NCBI GenBank assembly: GCA_027575765.1
Contig: JANBPT010000081.1
Coordinates: 16,961 to 80,960 of the forward strand
Source of the DNA: Tieghemiomyces parasiticus
Lineage: Eukaryota; Kickxellomycota; Dimargaritomycetes; Dimargaritales; Dimargaritaceae
Reading direction: 5' to 3'
Length of the DNA: 64,000 nucleotides
In this document: positions 1 through 13,800 of the stretch, in pieces
Layout: each line of letters opens with the position of its first letter
Numbering within the stretch: the first letter of the stretch is position 1
Program-made: the position numbers and the translations under genes
Notes under the pieces: model-generated
The model's input: the letters and a program-made list of their open reading frames with translations, nothing else
Database searches by the model: none
Told to the model about the DNA's origin: nothing

Positions 1-3000
1 CATACCGTATGGTTCCTTGGGGGCTCTCCCTAGGCTTTCTCCTACCTTATGTCTGCCAGTTCCAGCGCCCAACCCTACTCTCGCCATGGTAGATCGATAT
101 TGGTTAACCTGCCCACCGTTGAAACTGCCTCCCCCATTGGCCTATGGAAATAAATTAAACATGGTAGTTCCCACCGACTATCGTGTACCCCCTACGCTAG
201 ACTCCTCGCCATCTACCAACATGTAGTGGTGGGAATAAAGATGTGTTCGTGGGTGATGATAATATATATTAATTTGTTGTTGGAGAGATGACGATTGTGG
301 CGAACGGACCAGTACGACTAAATAAAACGCTACATGGGTGGGAAGGAAGTCATCCATAAATTGCCTGTTCGGCCAATACCATTTCTGGTTATGAGAGCTA
401 CGATCGTTGCCCGTAACGATTTATGGACCGGACCACTCCACACCAGCAGCTGAGCCTTAGTAAGTGACGGCAACCGCCGAAAGGGACGGCAGATAAGGGA
501 GAGTTTCAAGGGGAAAGAAGACAGGGAATACAGCGGAAAGGAAGGGGGCAGGTGGAGCACTGCAGCTCATTGGAGCGGGCTAAGGGATCTACACCTGGCA
601 TAGGCCTCCAATATCTGCGATATCGACAAGGATCCTGGTGGGCGAGGGCAATAAAAATTAGGACGGTATCTGCCCACTTATGCCTCTCCCCGCTTTACTA
701 TTTCAGACAATTTTAGTTTTGGAGACAGAAGAGGGGTCATTTACAATCTAGTATTTGGCGATCTCAGTCGTTGGGAAGGATAGATCGGAACTGGACAAGG
801 TAGCGTGTCCGCTTATGGGAAAGGGGCCGACGGACCTTGAAAACGAACTTTACCGGCGCTTGATCGAGGAGTGGAACTGCCGGCCTACACGGATGCGAAA
901 TAGGAAGATCCGGATGAAAAGGTTTTACATACTCACGCTACGAGCATCGTAACGGGACCAATAGTGCCGTCTGACAGATAGGAAAGGAGGGGAGGGAGTC
1001 CAAGTAGAAAGAGTAGAAAAAGTGAGGCAGCAACCTACAATGATGTAAAACATACGCGGGATGGTGGATACGCTGGTAGAACAGAAAGGGGGAGGGTCCG
1101 CCCAATCTCTTCCCGGCGTCTTCGTTGCAAATGGGGTCGAGGCACGACCATACTGAAGTGACGTGCCGTGGGGCGATTGGTGTAGCCGACGCTCTATTAC
1201 AGCACGGTAGACAATAAATGAGGGTCCGGTAGGTTATAACCGGGGACTTCAGCTGTATCCCTCTATTTCTGTGGCCTAGCAGGAAGTCTTCTGTCCAATC
1301 TCCGACGCTGATGAGGGTTTCCAGCGTGCCGCCCTGCCAATTCTAGGCGGTCGGCCTCTGGAATCCGTACGGGTGAGCTTGAAAATAAATTTTCCACGTT
1401 GAAGTACCCAACTGTCTATAAGTGGCACCGCCATAACCCCCCCGCTCCCTCCCCCGCTTCCTCTCCCGTCCATCCCCTGGCTGCGTTATGTCTGACCTAG
1501 AATTCTATAACGGCGATTAGGGACCAACCGATAGTGAAGTGGCGTTTTGACGCTACAAGCCTTCCTCCCCATTCGGTCGACTACTTTTTCGTCACCTTTC
1601 CCCTATCTCTACCCATGGCTTCACATTTACTTTTACCCACTCCTTTCCAGACGGCCGGTCCGAGTGCCGCGCACCCGTCCCATTGTCCCTAAAAATACTT
1701 GACTAATCTTAGGCGGGTCTAAACATAGACCAGCGGATGCTCCTCCCACTTTCACCCCTACTGTGTAACACCGGCCTACAGAATGGGAAAGGGCTTCGGC
1801 CCTGACGCATCGTAGACTGCTAGTGGACGGCTCGAAACGCCACACCAGATTTCGTTGTGTAGAAATGATCCTGTCTTGAGCCGAGTGGCTATCGACGGAA
1901 ATTGTCTAGGGTTGGCCCAGCGTGAGAGCATTGCGCGACTAAAAATATCCCCTGCCAGCGTCATCCTACCGGTCTCGGCTCTACCGAAATATATACACTG
2001 TAAGCCCAGGGCTGGGTCGCCTATCGTATATTGTTAAGATGTGCAGGTATTCTTAAATGCCAATTTATTTTGTCAGTTTACCCTTTGAGGCATTGGTGAC
2101 GCTGGCTGCCATTATTTACGTGGTAGCTAATACGTGATCATAATAGAATCGAGGCGCTCAAAATTAAGGCCCGCTAGAGATATTGCAGGGCCGTATCCTT
2201 AATGAAGTCGCTGCCTCTATATCATACGGGTAACGTGTTTAGAGCGCTAGTCAACTTTCTTCGCGATGGACCGTCGTTTCTAAAAGATCCCAAACTCCAC
2301 CACGGTATACTTGACATTCCAGGGCCAATCCGGGGACTGGTAGAGCTACCTGTCGAGTGACTAGACAACCCCTAAACGCAGTTGGCATTATGGGGTCCCT
2401 AGTACCCTCTCCCCGTTTCGGGGCCAGTCTATAACCCCCCATAGCATATTTTAATCATACCGATTGGCCTATGTCACGCGAGTAGTTCATCTCTGTACGA
2501 GAGAAAAGCGGTGGGGGAGATGTCTAAGAAATGGCTATTTATTTGACGGTGACACAAAAGTGGCAGTACGTAATCGATTCTATCCGCCTGACACCCTATT
2601 GCCCCTTCCATGCTGCCATAGGACCAGGCGTCAATAAGATAATACATTCGAAAACCGCACAAATCAGGTGAACCAACCAGAGACCCTATCTGGCTACCCT
2701 GAGAGCGCTGCGCTTGAACTTGCGAGAAAGGCCCTCCTTATAACTTTACCCAACCCATTTTATTTGATGTCCTTTAACTGCTATTCTTCAGCAGCCAACA
2801 TTGATCTTCTAACCCAAAGGTGGCGGATAGAGACGTCGAAATATGAATTAGTTTTCTTCCGAACCGATTCTCTGAGCTTCGGCAAGGCCTGTCTCCAAGG
2901 CGGAGATAAATAAATAAAAATCTCACCCACAGCGGTTCCTGTGTCTTAGCGAGACCAACAGCCCCAAGAGATGTGATCCATGGCAGCATTGTAAGAAACG

Positions 3001-4532
3001 GTCCGGGTGACATTTCATACAGTGGCTGAGGCTACCTGGGCGGTGCCGAGAATTGTAACGTGCGTAACTGTGCCAAGTCCTTAGTAGATAAACACTCTTG
3101 GGGCTATTAATTTGCATTGGAGGATCTCATATTGATACAGCGGTCCTAATCCTATTACTAACACATGTCCGTGAGGTCACTGCAGGCTCAGCTGATTAAA
3201 CCCTGTCTCTCCATCGTACGATTGTCACAGCGTCGAGCGATAACAGTATCTACTTAGGTGGCTGGAGTTTTGGCCCTCGCTCCAGTTACTATTTAGAATG
3301 GAATCAGGGTGTAGTACATCAATTGTGCCAGGCGCTGCTGGTGAGTGGGGGGGGCGAGGTGAGGTATACTCTAACTAAATATCATTATTGGACACGGGTG
3401 CTATGGCGTTGTGTTAGTGTAGGTTTCTACTACCAGCTGGATTTTCCGTTCAGGTTAGGATCAACAATGTTTTTCTAACCACGGTTAAGTACCTGATATG
3501 GGACGATCCCCATTTGATCAACTAGATTCTGTTATATCGCCCTGCATCCCCGAGTTGAAGCAGAGCGGGGAAGGGATCGAACTCATTCACTGTTCTTTCG
3601 TATTGCTATACTCGTCCCCTCCGCCAGCGTGTGAGTCGATTTCTGAGTTGGTGAGACAATGTGCAACCATTGTTGGTGGCAATCTCGTCTTCGGTCTCCC
3701 AGGCCCCACTCGGCCCACCCCTTCTCCTTCCTCTTTAAACCTGACCCGTGTTAGGTCTTCTGGCACCTTCGTTCTCTATTTGACATCGTCTACCAATATT
3801 TACTAGCCCTCATCACGCTCCTGTATGCAACTCTCTTTTTTTCACTGGCCAATGGTAGGACAGTATAGTAATTCGGAGAGAAGATCCCGAAATGATTTCC
3901 CGGGGTTTAGGCTTCAAACGGTGCAAAAGGTGTGCAACCTTATCGGTAACCTTTAGACTGAGCGATGGGAGACTAGACGAATCGGATAAAATCAGCTGAC
4001 CTGGCCTTGGCAATCTCGCACGGTCCTAGTGGCTGAGTACCAAGTCAGGGCACCCTACTTTACAGTGGGGAGGGGGGAAGCGGAGCACTTCAGGGCACAT
4101 TATTAGTAATCGCAGATGTGTCGGTCGAGTGGGTTATACCGCCCCCAAATCGGTCGCGCTTGGTCCTCATATGTGACCAGAGGGGCGCGATACTGACAGG
4201 TAAAAAAGACATTATAAGTCCGGGCTCAACCCCAATATTATCATCTCACGCTTGATGATCATCCCGCCCCACCCCTGGACGACCGACGTCATTGCTGGAC
4301 CAAAAAGCTAGCTAAGGCCGATAGTGCTAAACGACCAAGAAAGGGCTTAATGCCTATTTTTCCTCCGTTGCTTATTTCTAGACTGATGCCGCCCTTTTGA
4401 AAGCCAAAGACAGCTGTGGTGCCCTACACTACTGATTTGATCAATTGTCGCACTTCTAACTCTTTCTCCCCCTCACCTAGGCTTCATCCTTCCTTTCTCT
4501 AGCTTATTCCTCTATTCCATGTTTCTTTATGG
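1..4532. other. Intergenic, no gene supported
   Basis: Mixed-composition DNA with only short open frames (about 100 codons at most, 3498-3806) that overlap frames on both strands and show no recognisable motif, signal peptide or codon bias. I see no tRNA-like fold, tandem array or decayed transposon protein. Short pyrimidine tracts appear from about 4455 and lead into the dispersed repeat that follows. Confidence 0.6.
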
Positions 4533-4800
4533 TGACGCTAACCTTCCTGATTTGCTGAACGGCGTCCTCTCTTTGAAAGGCACTGCCACCTCTATTCTTT
4601 TAGGGCTTTACTTCCATCGGCCTTCTTCCTCATAGCTGATGCGGTAGCTTGGTAACTGCCTTCATATTCGCCTGGGCGCTAGCCCCGCCTTGTACCATCG
4701 TCCTTGGGGGGTTCCCTTCTAACCCAAGCCGTGGCCGCTACGAAGGATGCCGGCCATCCTTCGATATAGAAGCTCCTCCGGGTCGCTATTAAATAAATGA
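4533..4800 (-). repeat. Decayed dispersed repeat, copy 1
   Basis: About 260 bases align in the same orientation with 32128-32410, at roughly 70 percent identity by eye. The best-kept block includes CTAACCCAAGCCGTGGCCGC here against CTAACCCAAGCAGTGGCCGC in the other copy. The minus strand of both copies reads similar protein in one frame, including FVAATAWVRREP in each, and EYEGS a little further on. In this copy the reading is broken by stop codons. Similarity kept better at protein level than in the surrounding bases suggests two relics of a coding mobile element rather than a structural repeat. I do not recognise the protein family, and I see no terminal repeats or target-site duplications. 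Confidence 0.7.
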
Positions 4801-7800
4801 TGACCTATCACACAGACACAACCGTTTACGTCATTCTGTAATCCTTTCGTAAGGCTCTAGTTCGTTGGCTATCAACCTTTAGGTCTTCCCGGCTATTAGC
4901 CTCAGTCTCCTTTCAGGTATAGTTTACCTGACGACAATGAAGAAGTGATTGCTTCCAAAGTATTTTGATATAGCGGCGAATTCGTTTTAGCCCAAAAGGT
5001 ATAATATATAATAGGTACAATCGGCAACATCATCTGAAAGTCAGTTCCCCTACCACCCTAAAGGGTGCCATCCAATTAATCCAGTATCAGAATTCCTTAG
5101 GAAGATTGTCATGAATAATTGGTCTCCTGAAATAGATTAGGATTGAGGTATTAATTCTGGAGACACGAAGCACGTGTGATAGAGGGTAAACCCTCACCTG
5201 CCATACCCGCCCCGGCCTGCCTTCCCCCCCCCCGCAGGAGGGGTCCGGGCCCTAGAGATGGTCCACAGGTACCCGCTGAGAGCCCTTGATGGATGCCCCA
5301 AACAGGGAGGACAGGAAATGGGGGTCGTCCAGCGACCAGGCTTCACTCTTTCCTCTGCCATTGTTCTTTTTTTATTATCATCATCATCGTGGGAAGCTCA
5401 CTTTTTCCAGCTTCTTGATCCGTAGTAGTTCATCTTCTCTGTTCTTACCATCATCCTCTACTCATATGCATCTATATATTAAGCATTGTCCCTATTCAGG
5501 TACACATGAGGGGCTCACCCTGTTGGGGGTGTGAACATCATTTACCAAGGTAACATGGAAAGCCTGACCTACTTCGTCAGAGCGTCAAGACATTATTCTC
5601 AGCAACCGGGCTAAAGCTGTAATCCAGCATATAGTTCTTATGTGGCGCTCTACTGAAACAGACCATTGGGCGTCCGTGGCTATAGGTCATTAACCTCTGT
5701 ACAGGCAACACAGGGAATAAAGCCCAGTTGAGTAGTGCAAGGAGTAGTATAGTTCCATTCGATACATCTTAATGGGACGTCATATCGGCCCCCCTCTTAA
5801 CCAATGCAACTCCGGGATGCTAATACCTAAAAGGTCACCGACGCAATTCCACTAGATCAATGCTAGGCCCTAACCACCCGTACTTTCTAAGTGCCCTGCA
5901 CAACATAAATACACGGCTGGAGGCGTCAGAGGTAGATGACGTAATCAGCACCCGATATTGGAGACTCCTCCTTCGGGGAATGGCTCTATTCCTACCATTC
6001 GCTCTTTTTATTATAGGGCCAACGCCAAGCTTAGGCGCCGGCGTACAGACTGACCAAACTTAGCCTCCGTATGTGACAAAACAAGGTGGGTCAGAGGACC
6101 ATGATCGACTTAGCAGACACCTTCTGCCTCGCCAAATTTCCATGCACATGTCGAGGGACGCAGTATGTGCAGCACCCCTGGCTTTGCTTAAGGCATCCGA
6201 CTAAATCCGGGTCCGGGTAGAGCCGTCCACGGTAGTCAACGTGGTCCCAGCTGAGCCAACCTGCCAGCAGACTAGGAGTGCGTGCACTGAAACTGTGACG
6301 GGTGGCCCTACGTGTAGGGCAGTCCTGCACAGGTGCTGCATGATTAGCCCGGCCGCGCAGATTATAAACAAATAATTTGCTGCCCCGATAGCATCGTTTG
6401 TTCGTAATAGTGGCCCGCTTTGGGGGCGGCCAAGGGCCTCATATGCCTGCATTTCCAATTCCACGAGCGGTATTATTCACATAATAATCAGCGATTGGGG
6501 TTTCATGAGTTGACATACCCTCTGGGGCGACCTGCAGAGGGTAGTTGCCCCCGTCAGTATTAAGATACTGTTATGGGGTAGCCCAACGGATAGAGGTTTG
6601 TCCAAGGTCACAGCTAGTAATCCACACACACCGGACTCTGTAGTCTCGCACTAGCCTCACGCTATCTGAATTATGGGATAGATCAGTTATAGCCACCACC
6701 TACCAGATTGCCGGTTTATACTGTCCCCTTTGGCCAGGATGGGAATATATCATCAATGAAGCCTTTCTTGGGGGGGGGGGTCCAGATATCAGCTGAACAC
6801 TTGTCCAATGGGCAGAGAGACAGTGAATGCCGTTCGATATTGGAATTACCAAGTACACATCCCGGCGGAGTTCCAGGGGCCAGATTGCCGCTGGCAGGGG
6901 TGAATTCTGGTCCACCCAGTGCTCATTCGTGCTACTTATTCTTATTGGCGTCCCCTTGCATGCTAAAAAAATGCACGTATATAGGTGATCCCATTGATTG
7001 TTTCAGAGGCACCGTGTCTGTTGGGGATCATCGCTCCCCGGTTGCAGCCTCATGTTAAAGGCTGGGCCATTGCCTCTAAGACTAGTATATGACGGCGCTC
7101 GAGAGAAATGAATTACAATTCAGCAGGGCCGGGCGAGTTTGGGGGATGTGGCTGAGATATGTAAGGCATAACGATTGGCCATCACCCGTCCAGCACCACG
7201 TTGTTAATTTGGTTGTGATTTCATGACTAACAGATCCTGGGAGAGTGGCGCTGGCTGATATTTGATTGGGGCGATACGGCCGTCTGAGGTCCTTGCTATA
7301 CCCTTTTTTTTACTTGTGAATTAATAGGTCGCCGGCGCGTGTATTTATCTGTGAATGTGGGGCGAGGCGTCCATTGTGATCAATTGGTGATTATACGGGT
7401 ATCCCCTAACAGTGAGAGGACTGGCAGAGTAAATAAAGGAGAACGAGGGGCTACACCTTACGAAGCAGCCCGATTTTTGTCGGCAGCTGCAAAGGATCCA
7501 TCGCCGATTATTCAACCGCTTGGACCTCTGCGTTTTACGTAATGATCAACTCTGAACTAAGCCACAAGTGCATAAATCAATGGAAAGGCGGCCCGTGTGG
7601 TCAGTGGACCCGAGTGCAGTGGTACAGTATCGATAATGGCTTATTAGCGGGCCTACTCGTTGATACAACATTGACTGATTACATTGCCAATCGGGTCCGG
7701 AATTAACAAAGTTGCCGATATCGATCTTGCTATCAGCGAGCGACGTTGGCTCGTGCGGGTACGTACGCATGTAACACGTCAGGGAAGACTGAATAGTTGA

Positions 7801-10800
7801 TGCGACGGTCCCCTTCAGGCTCGCATCGATGGTCTGGAATAAGAACGCGACTCTCCGTATAATCAATCCCCGATCAGTACTTGCACAAGCCATTCTGATG
7901 GATGAAACAGCGTAGACCGTCGGGATAAGCGCTCACCTTCCAATGGTCCCGCCTGCGTTTGGGCATGCGTAAAGCTTGCCAAATAAGAACAGATTGGGAA
8001 GAACACGAGAGACATTGAGCGGTATGTCGGATCGGTTCCATGTAGTGCAGTCGAGCGTGCTCCTTGAATAGTAAAATGAGGTGGATGGCGCATTGGACCC
8101 CAATCCCATGTGCGTAGTACTTCCCATCCCTTCGTCCTCTGTAGGTTGCCACAGAATATCTCCCATCTAAATCTAATATAGTCATTTTTAGCCACCAACG
8201 TGGTCCTTCGATATCCTACTAATGTCCACAACTCTCGTCAACCATGTACAGTGTGGTTTACTAACACCGGTGTGTCCAATGTACGCATGTCCCTCTGTCC
8301 TTGAGCCAACTTTGGCCCCTGGCATCCCGCTGCAGTCGAGTATGCACTACCAAGCTGCTTTAGACTTCTGGACAGAGCCATGACCGGGTGAGTGAAACGA
8401 CGTAGCGGATGGATTCGGAAGGAAGCAAGGGAAGGAGAGCGAATGATCCGCCAAAGGCTTTGTCATAAGTCGACCCATACCGGTTACATAGGTCAGAAAC
8501 ACCATTACCCAGTCCTCAGTCGCAGCTTTGAACCCATGGTACCTCCTCTTCTGCACAATGTACATTATGGGAATATGCCAACTGGTTGGAACACTGTTGG
8601 GTGGAGGGTATAGCCCAGCCCTAGTGAATACAGCTCTGACCTCATTGGACCGTGCCATAGCGCCGAAGTTTCGAAGTAGCTGGAGCAGCGCCCCACTCCA
8701 GTTGACTGAGGTCCCCCTCTTGGGAGCCCAAGGTCTACCTAATTCACCTTAGTATGTATCATGTCTGCGTAGTCAACAGTTGGGCATGGGCACCCTCCGT
8801 CCAAGTAGGGGTAGGCCTTGCTGGCAGTTCCAAGTCAGCCTTGCAGAGTTGAGGGAGGCCTGTATAATGGGGGGATAACGGGGTGTTTGGAGATGGTATA
8901 GCCCCGATCTATCACGGCCATTGTTCGTGGCAATCACCCCGCACTAGTCACCACAAAAAGCTGATTCAGACCAATGCACCTTGTTGTTGCAGACCCTCCA
9001 TCGTATGGCGACCATGTTATACGGCTTATGGTAACATTACACGGGCTGATAGAGCGGTATGATGCCATGGGTAGCTCCGGGCCCCACCAACCAATCCAGC
9101 GGGGTCCTGGTCAAGGTTAAAGCAGTTGTGATGTCCGCCCTGGTGCCCGCTCGTGGTCCTCACATACGAAGCTGTCACACCTCGATTTACCAAGTCCACG
9201 GGTCATCTAAAGACTGCAGCGCCGTGATATGGGCACATCTGTTGCAGCGGAGCGGTAGTGTCGGCCTAGCCTGGTCTAATTCAGGCGTTGGCGCAGGCTC
9301 CGTGGGAACCTTTTGGTAGGGAAAAATATGAAGGGGTGGGGGGGGGACACTTAGTAGTGATGGATGGTGACTGGATGACCCCTGTGATGCTTGACGGCTC
9401 GCATGCGCCTGCTGACCCGGGTCTGTGGATAACGCCAACCATTGGTGCGGGTGACTATGCCACGATAAAGGCAATGGAGCATGACGGTTGCCACGGCAGG
9501 ACTCCATACCGACCCTACGATGATGAGTTAGTGTAGTTGCTGCGCCGGTCGTAGCCTCCCGTTAGCCATACAAACCTGGACGCCTTCATTGGAATTGAAC
9601 GGCTGCCTGTCAGCTTTCGGAAACGAACTAAATGAGCTTTCATCCCACCGGACGCCCGACGTATGGTAGAATTATTATTTTGCACATTTTCATTACTCCG
9701 TATAGAAGGTGGCGATGTCGATACTGCGACCTCCAAGGAATTGGTCGCGCATTAGCAAGTCTCCCCTGTAGGGCAAATGGTGCCACATTCTTGGTGTGTC
9801 CCGATATAGAGCGAGGATTAAACGGTGAGAAAATACTGGGGCGGAGGGCGGCCCAGCTGCCACCCATGGTCAGCATCAATGGATGACCTGACTAGTTTCC
9901 ATCGGCTAGGTCTCAGCTGCGATAGTTAGCCATTCCAAGGTTGGATCATTATCTCGCCATTGGTGACATATGGAAAAGATGTATATTTGATTAGTAAACA
10001 AGCGGGAGAGGGTAGATGTACAGAGGGGGGCACTTAAACAAGGGACCGGGTAAGCCGGCTTGGCTTAAGGGGTGATCAGAAAGGCAGGTCACGAACGGGC
10101 CACCACCCCCTTCCTACGGAAGAAGTCAGTCACAGCGTAGTCGGTGGTGGGAAGAGGGTGGTTCACCCTTCCTGCCAACCCTAAGCGCCCTCCCCGCCCC
10201 TAAAGAGCCACTCCACTGCCCCTAGGGTCGGCGGAACGTAGGGCCCAAATCGGCTACTAAGGCGTCTCCGGGGTAGCGCGTGTCCATCCACAGATCTATA
10301 TAAAGAATTTTAATGGTCACCAATCTACCCCCTCCCACACACACCAGCCTCACACACCCTCACAGTAGCGATGCCAGTGGCCAGTCACCCACTCACCAAG
10401 CCTGAAAACGGATCTGAGGTCGACTGCTAGCACGATGGATCGCGCGCTCATATCCAATTCCGATACGATAGAGCCGATGGCCGATCAGTGACTGGTCTTA
10501 TGGCAGGAGACAAAAGAACGTGGGTGACCGATGATCAAGGTCCCATCGTAGAGAGGGTGTTGGCTGCTGGACGATGGGTGAGTAGATGGCGCCAGGGTGG
10601 ATTGAGAACCCTCTACGTGCAGGCACTTACAGAGGCTGGTGAGACGGTCAATTCGATGTATACCCCCACTTCTACTCAGTGTTACCTCCCTCATTAACCA
10701 GCATCCACCCACTCATACCAGGAACGCTACCGCAACTGATAGGCCGAATAGGAGTGAGCCGACTCACCATGACCTCAGACTGGCGCGTGCTCTTAAAGAA

Positions 10801-13800
10801 TGGAAGTTGAGGCCGAATGTGGACAGGTGTCGTACAAGTGGAATGGGACTATAACTTACACGCTAAAACGTCTATCCCTTGCCGTACCTCCTCCCTTCTG
10901 CCTCCAGGCCTACACTGCATCGCCCTGGTCGGACGGGAATTACTTTTAAAAAGTGCACTGACTATAATACGGAAAATGTAGCCGCCGGAAAGTCGCCCTA
11001 CCATTGCCTCCCTCCTAATATCATGACTAACAAGGAAAGCCACGGGCGTGTGCTAGCCCGACGGCTAGGGACCGCACTACACTTCTCCAGTTGCAACCGG
11101 GGAAGTTGGTCCAAAGAGAATCGGTAGCCCGAGTTTCCAAAGGTTGGGCCGCTGCTGTAAATTGGCGACCAATCGTGGGTTTCTACGGGATACCTTTACC
11201 TTACTACTGCCCTCCCTGCGAAATATACAGGAATCCTCGCGTCTTCGGAAGGTATGGTGATTCGTCCCCTTCCATACTTTTAGGAAGCACCTTGATCCTA
11301 GGGGTGTAGTGACGGGCGCCAGTACCCTTGTATTCGGCGGCTGACGGGCCAGCTTATCTAATTGGTCTAAAAATAGCAAAAATGTTGATAAAGTCCACTT
11401 GAGCAAGAGAGCCACCCTGAGCGCGGGGCAATCCGCTGCCCCATATAAAAATGTCTCCACTGGCTATATGTTAAATCTCCGCGCGCCATAATCGATCACC
11501 TTTTGGTGTAGTGGAAATGAAAGGTAGTGCCAAGTCGGCGAGCAGAGCCTCCCGTACTGACCCGAGAAAAGGATTCTAGAGAGAGGGGGGGCAGAGCACA
11601 TGGACGGGAAGGTGGACTAACCCAATGCCGTTTTAGCATCGACTGTTGCCGTGTTCGATGGATCGGATTGCTTACGCGCAGGAGACTGAGATAGATGGAT
11701 ATCGAACTACCCGCCGATTCCAAGCGATTTATCTGCTACCAATTCATATTAGCTATATCTCATCGATCTGATCCATCTTCCGACAGCTTAGCGTCATCAG
11801 ATCAGCAGGGAGATGGGCCCATCGGAGTCCGACTTGAATATTGCGAGCAGCGACTGTGCAATTGCGAGCCCCTGACACGGCCCGTACCTATCGGTAATGC
11901 CGCGCTTCAAAAAGCTACGGCGACGGCCATAGATGAGTGGAGGAGGGCTGGAGCCGTGTGTTGCTACCAGTCTTAATGAAGTTGCACCACCACCGGTCCA
12001 GGATAACTTGGCAGGCGGAGAGGCCTGTCATGTATTCAACTAGCGACACCAGATCAATACCATACTGAAGGGTAAGTAGAGCTTGGGAAAGAGGGACTAG
12101 GGGGCGACCAAGGGCTTCGTTGAAACAGGGGTTAAATTGGGCGCCGTTCCTCCCAGCTCCTCACCCTCCAAGGCCACTACTCTACACTCTGCTTTGGATA
12201 CACTGGTGTGATATGACTGTACCTTCCATAACCCGAATCATCAAGTTTCGCAAGCTTGGTGGGCAAAAAGAAGGTTTATAGTACTGAATGTTTGCAAGCC
12301 CGAAACTGCTGGTCAATAGCCAACGTCGCTTAGAAATCCCCAAAAATGTTTTTTTGTTCTAAACAGATCAAACGAGGAACATCAGTTGGCAAATCACTTG
12401 GCACGGGCCAGGCTCCCACCCGTCCATCGGAATAATGTCGCGATGAACTTGGTTGAGCGACATGACGCCATACTAGGGATGATACTGTATGGTGGCCCGG
12501 TATGGTTGAAACGCAAGACAAGGGCCTGCCAAAATGAACGCCACCGTAAACCGGTTATCTATGAATCGGCCACAGACTGCCACCGCCTCCTCTTTCCCTA
12601 GCCACTGTTGAGACCACCGGATTCGCACTCTGACTGTCGCTAATGACCACAGGAAAGGCAGGCGAAGAGCGGCTGGTCGTTTTCACATAGAATGGATGCT
12701 CTCGTTACCGTCACGTTCAAGTGATAGGGAACAGGTCCAAGGCGGCTGGCAGGTAAAAACAATCAGCGGTGTCTGTGTGTGTATGAGTAGGCACCTTGGA
12801 CAAGGGCCAGGCGGCGGGGCACGTATTCAGTAGATGGCCTATAGGACCTACTCAAGCTTATAGATGCCAACCCCGGGGTTTTCTTTGGATACATTTTCGA
12901 GCAGTACGGACACCGTACTTGCCCCATTTCTGGAACCATGGCCAATCGGTCTGATAGACGCTGAGTAGACCTAGAGTATGTAGCCGAATGAACACGGCAG
13001 TTGGGCAGCACAACATTTCGTTGAGTAGACACCTGCACTCGTCCATCTCCGTGTAGCGCTATCCACTTAACCTGCTTGTCCGGTCCTGGCGCCATACTGC
13101 GTCTTGTAGGCCAACTTCGAGCCAAGCCATTTGCGCTGCCTAGCGCTCATTGCCAAGTTGGTTAAAGAAAGGTCTCATGGATTAATTTGGCGGGCTTATG
13201 TGGTGCTGGTAGTGGGAGACGAAAAAACTGCATGGGAAATATTGGTTAAGGGTATTGCACGAACCGAAGCTAATCAGGAAATATCTACTCAGCCATCCCG
13301 AATCCTGGCGCCACCCTCCTCTTTCAGACCGTTTCCAATCGACCTACCGGGGCGGTATACTATTCGCCACCGCCACACACATGCAGCAGCGGCCCGCTCC
13401 GAACCAACAGTCTGCGGGAACAAAGAGGTATGTTCCCTTACGTGATATACTCTGAGGCTAAATCAATATAGCCAATCTCTATCGCCACGGCTCAGCATAC
13501 CGGACCAGTGAAGGCTTAATCGGTTTGTTCAAGGAATTCAGCTGCCTAGGCTAACCTTCCTGTGGTTCGTACGGCCACGGTGCCGTCATTTCATATCATT
13601 TATAACCCAATCAGGGGGTTTACTAGGACTCCCGTCTAAGCTAATGAGCTAGATGTTGATGGGGATGGGATCACCAAGAAACCGACAGCCTGTCCCTGAT
13701 ATGACCCAGTAATGCGGTATGAAATGGTCTGAGCTAACCAGTGGCGAGCTCCACACTACACTTTGCCTTCTGCACGGGTTTCCGATAAGGGCGGGGAGAG

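Noticed and set aside
6770..6780. Eleven-G run, and similar C runs at 5224-5233 and 28637-28647
   Set aside because: Simple homopolymers without adjacent G-tract clusters that would make a convincing quadruplex or regulatory site.
7863..8231. Three overlapping minus-strand open frames, one in each reading frame
   Set aside because: Openness in all three frames points to local lack of stops, not coding. None shows a protein motif.
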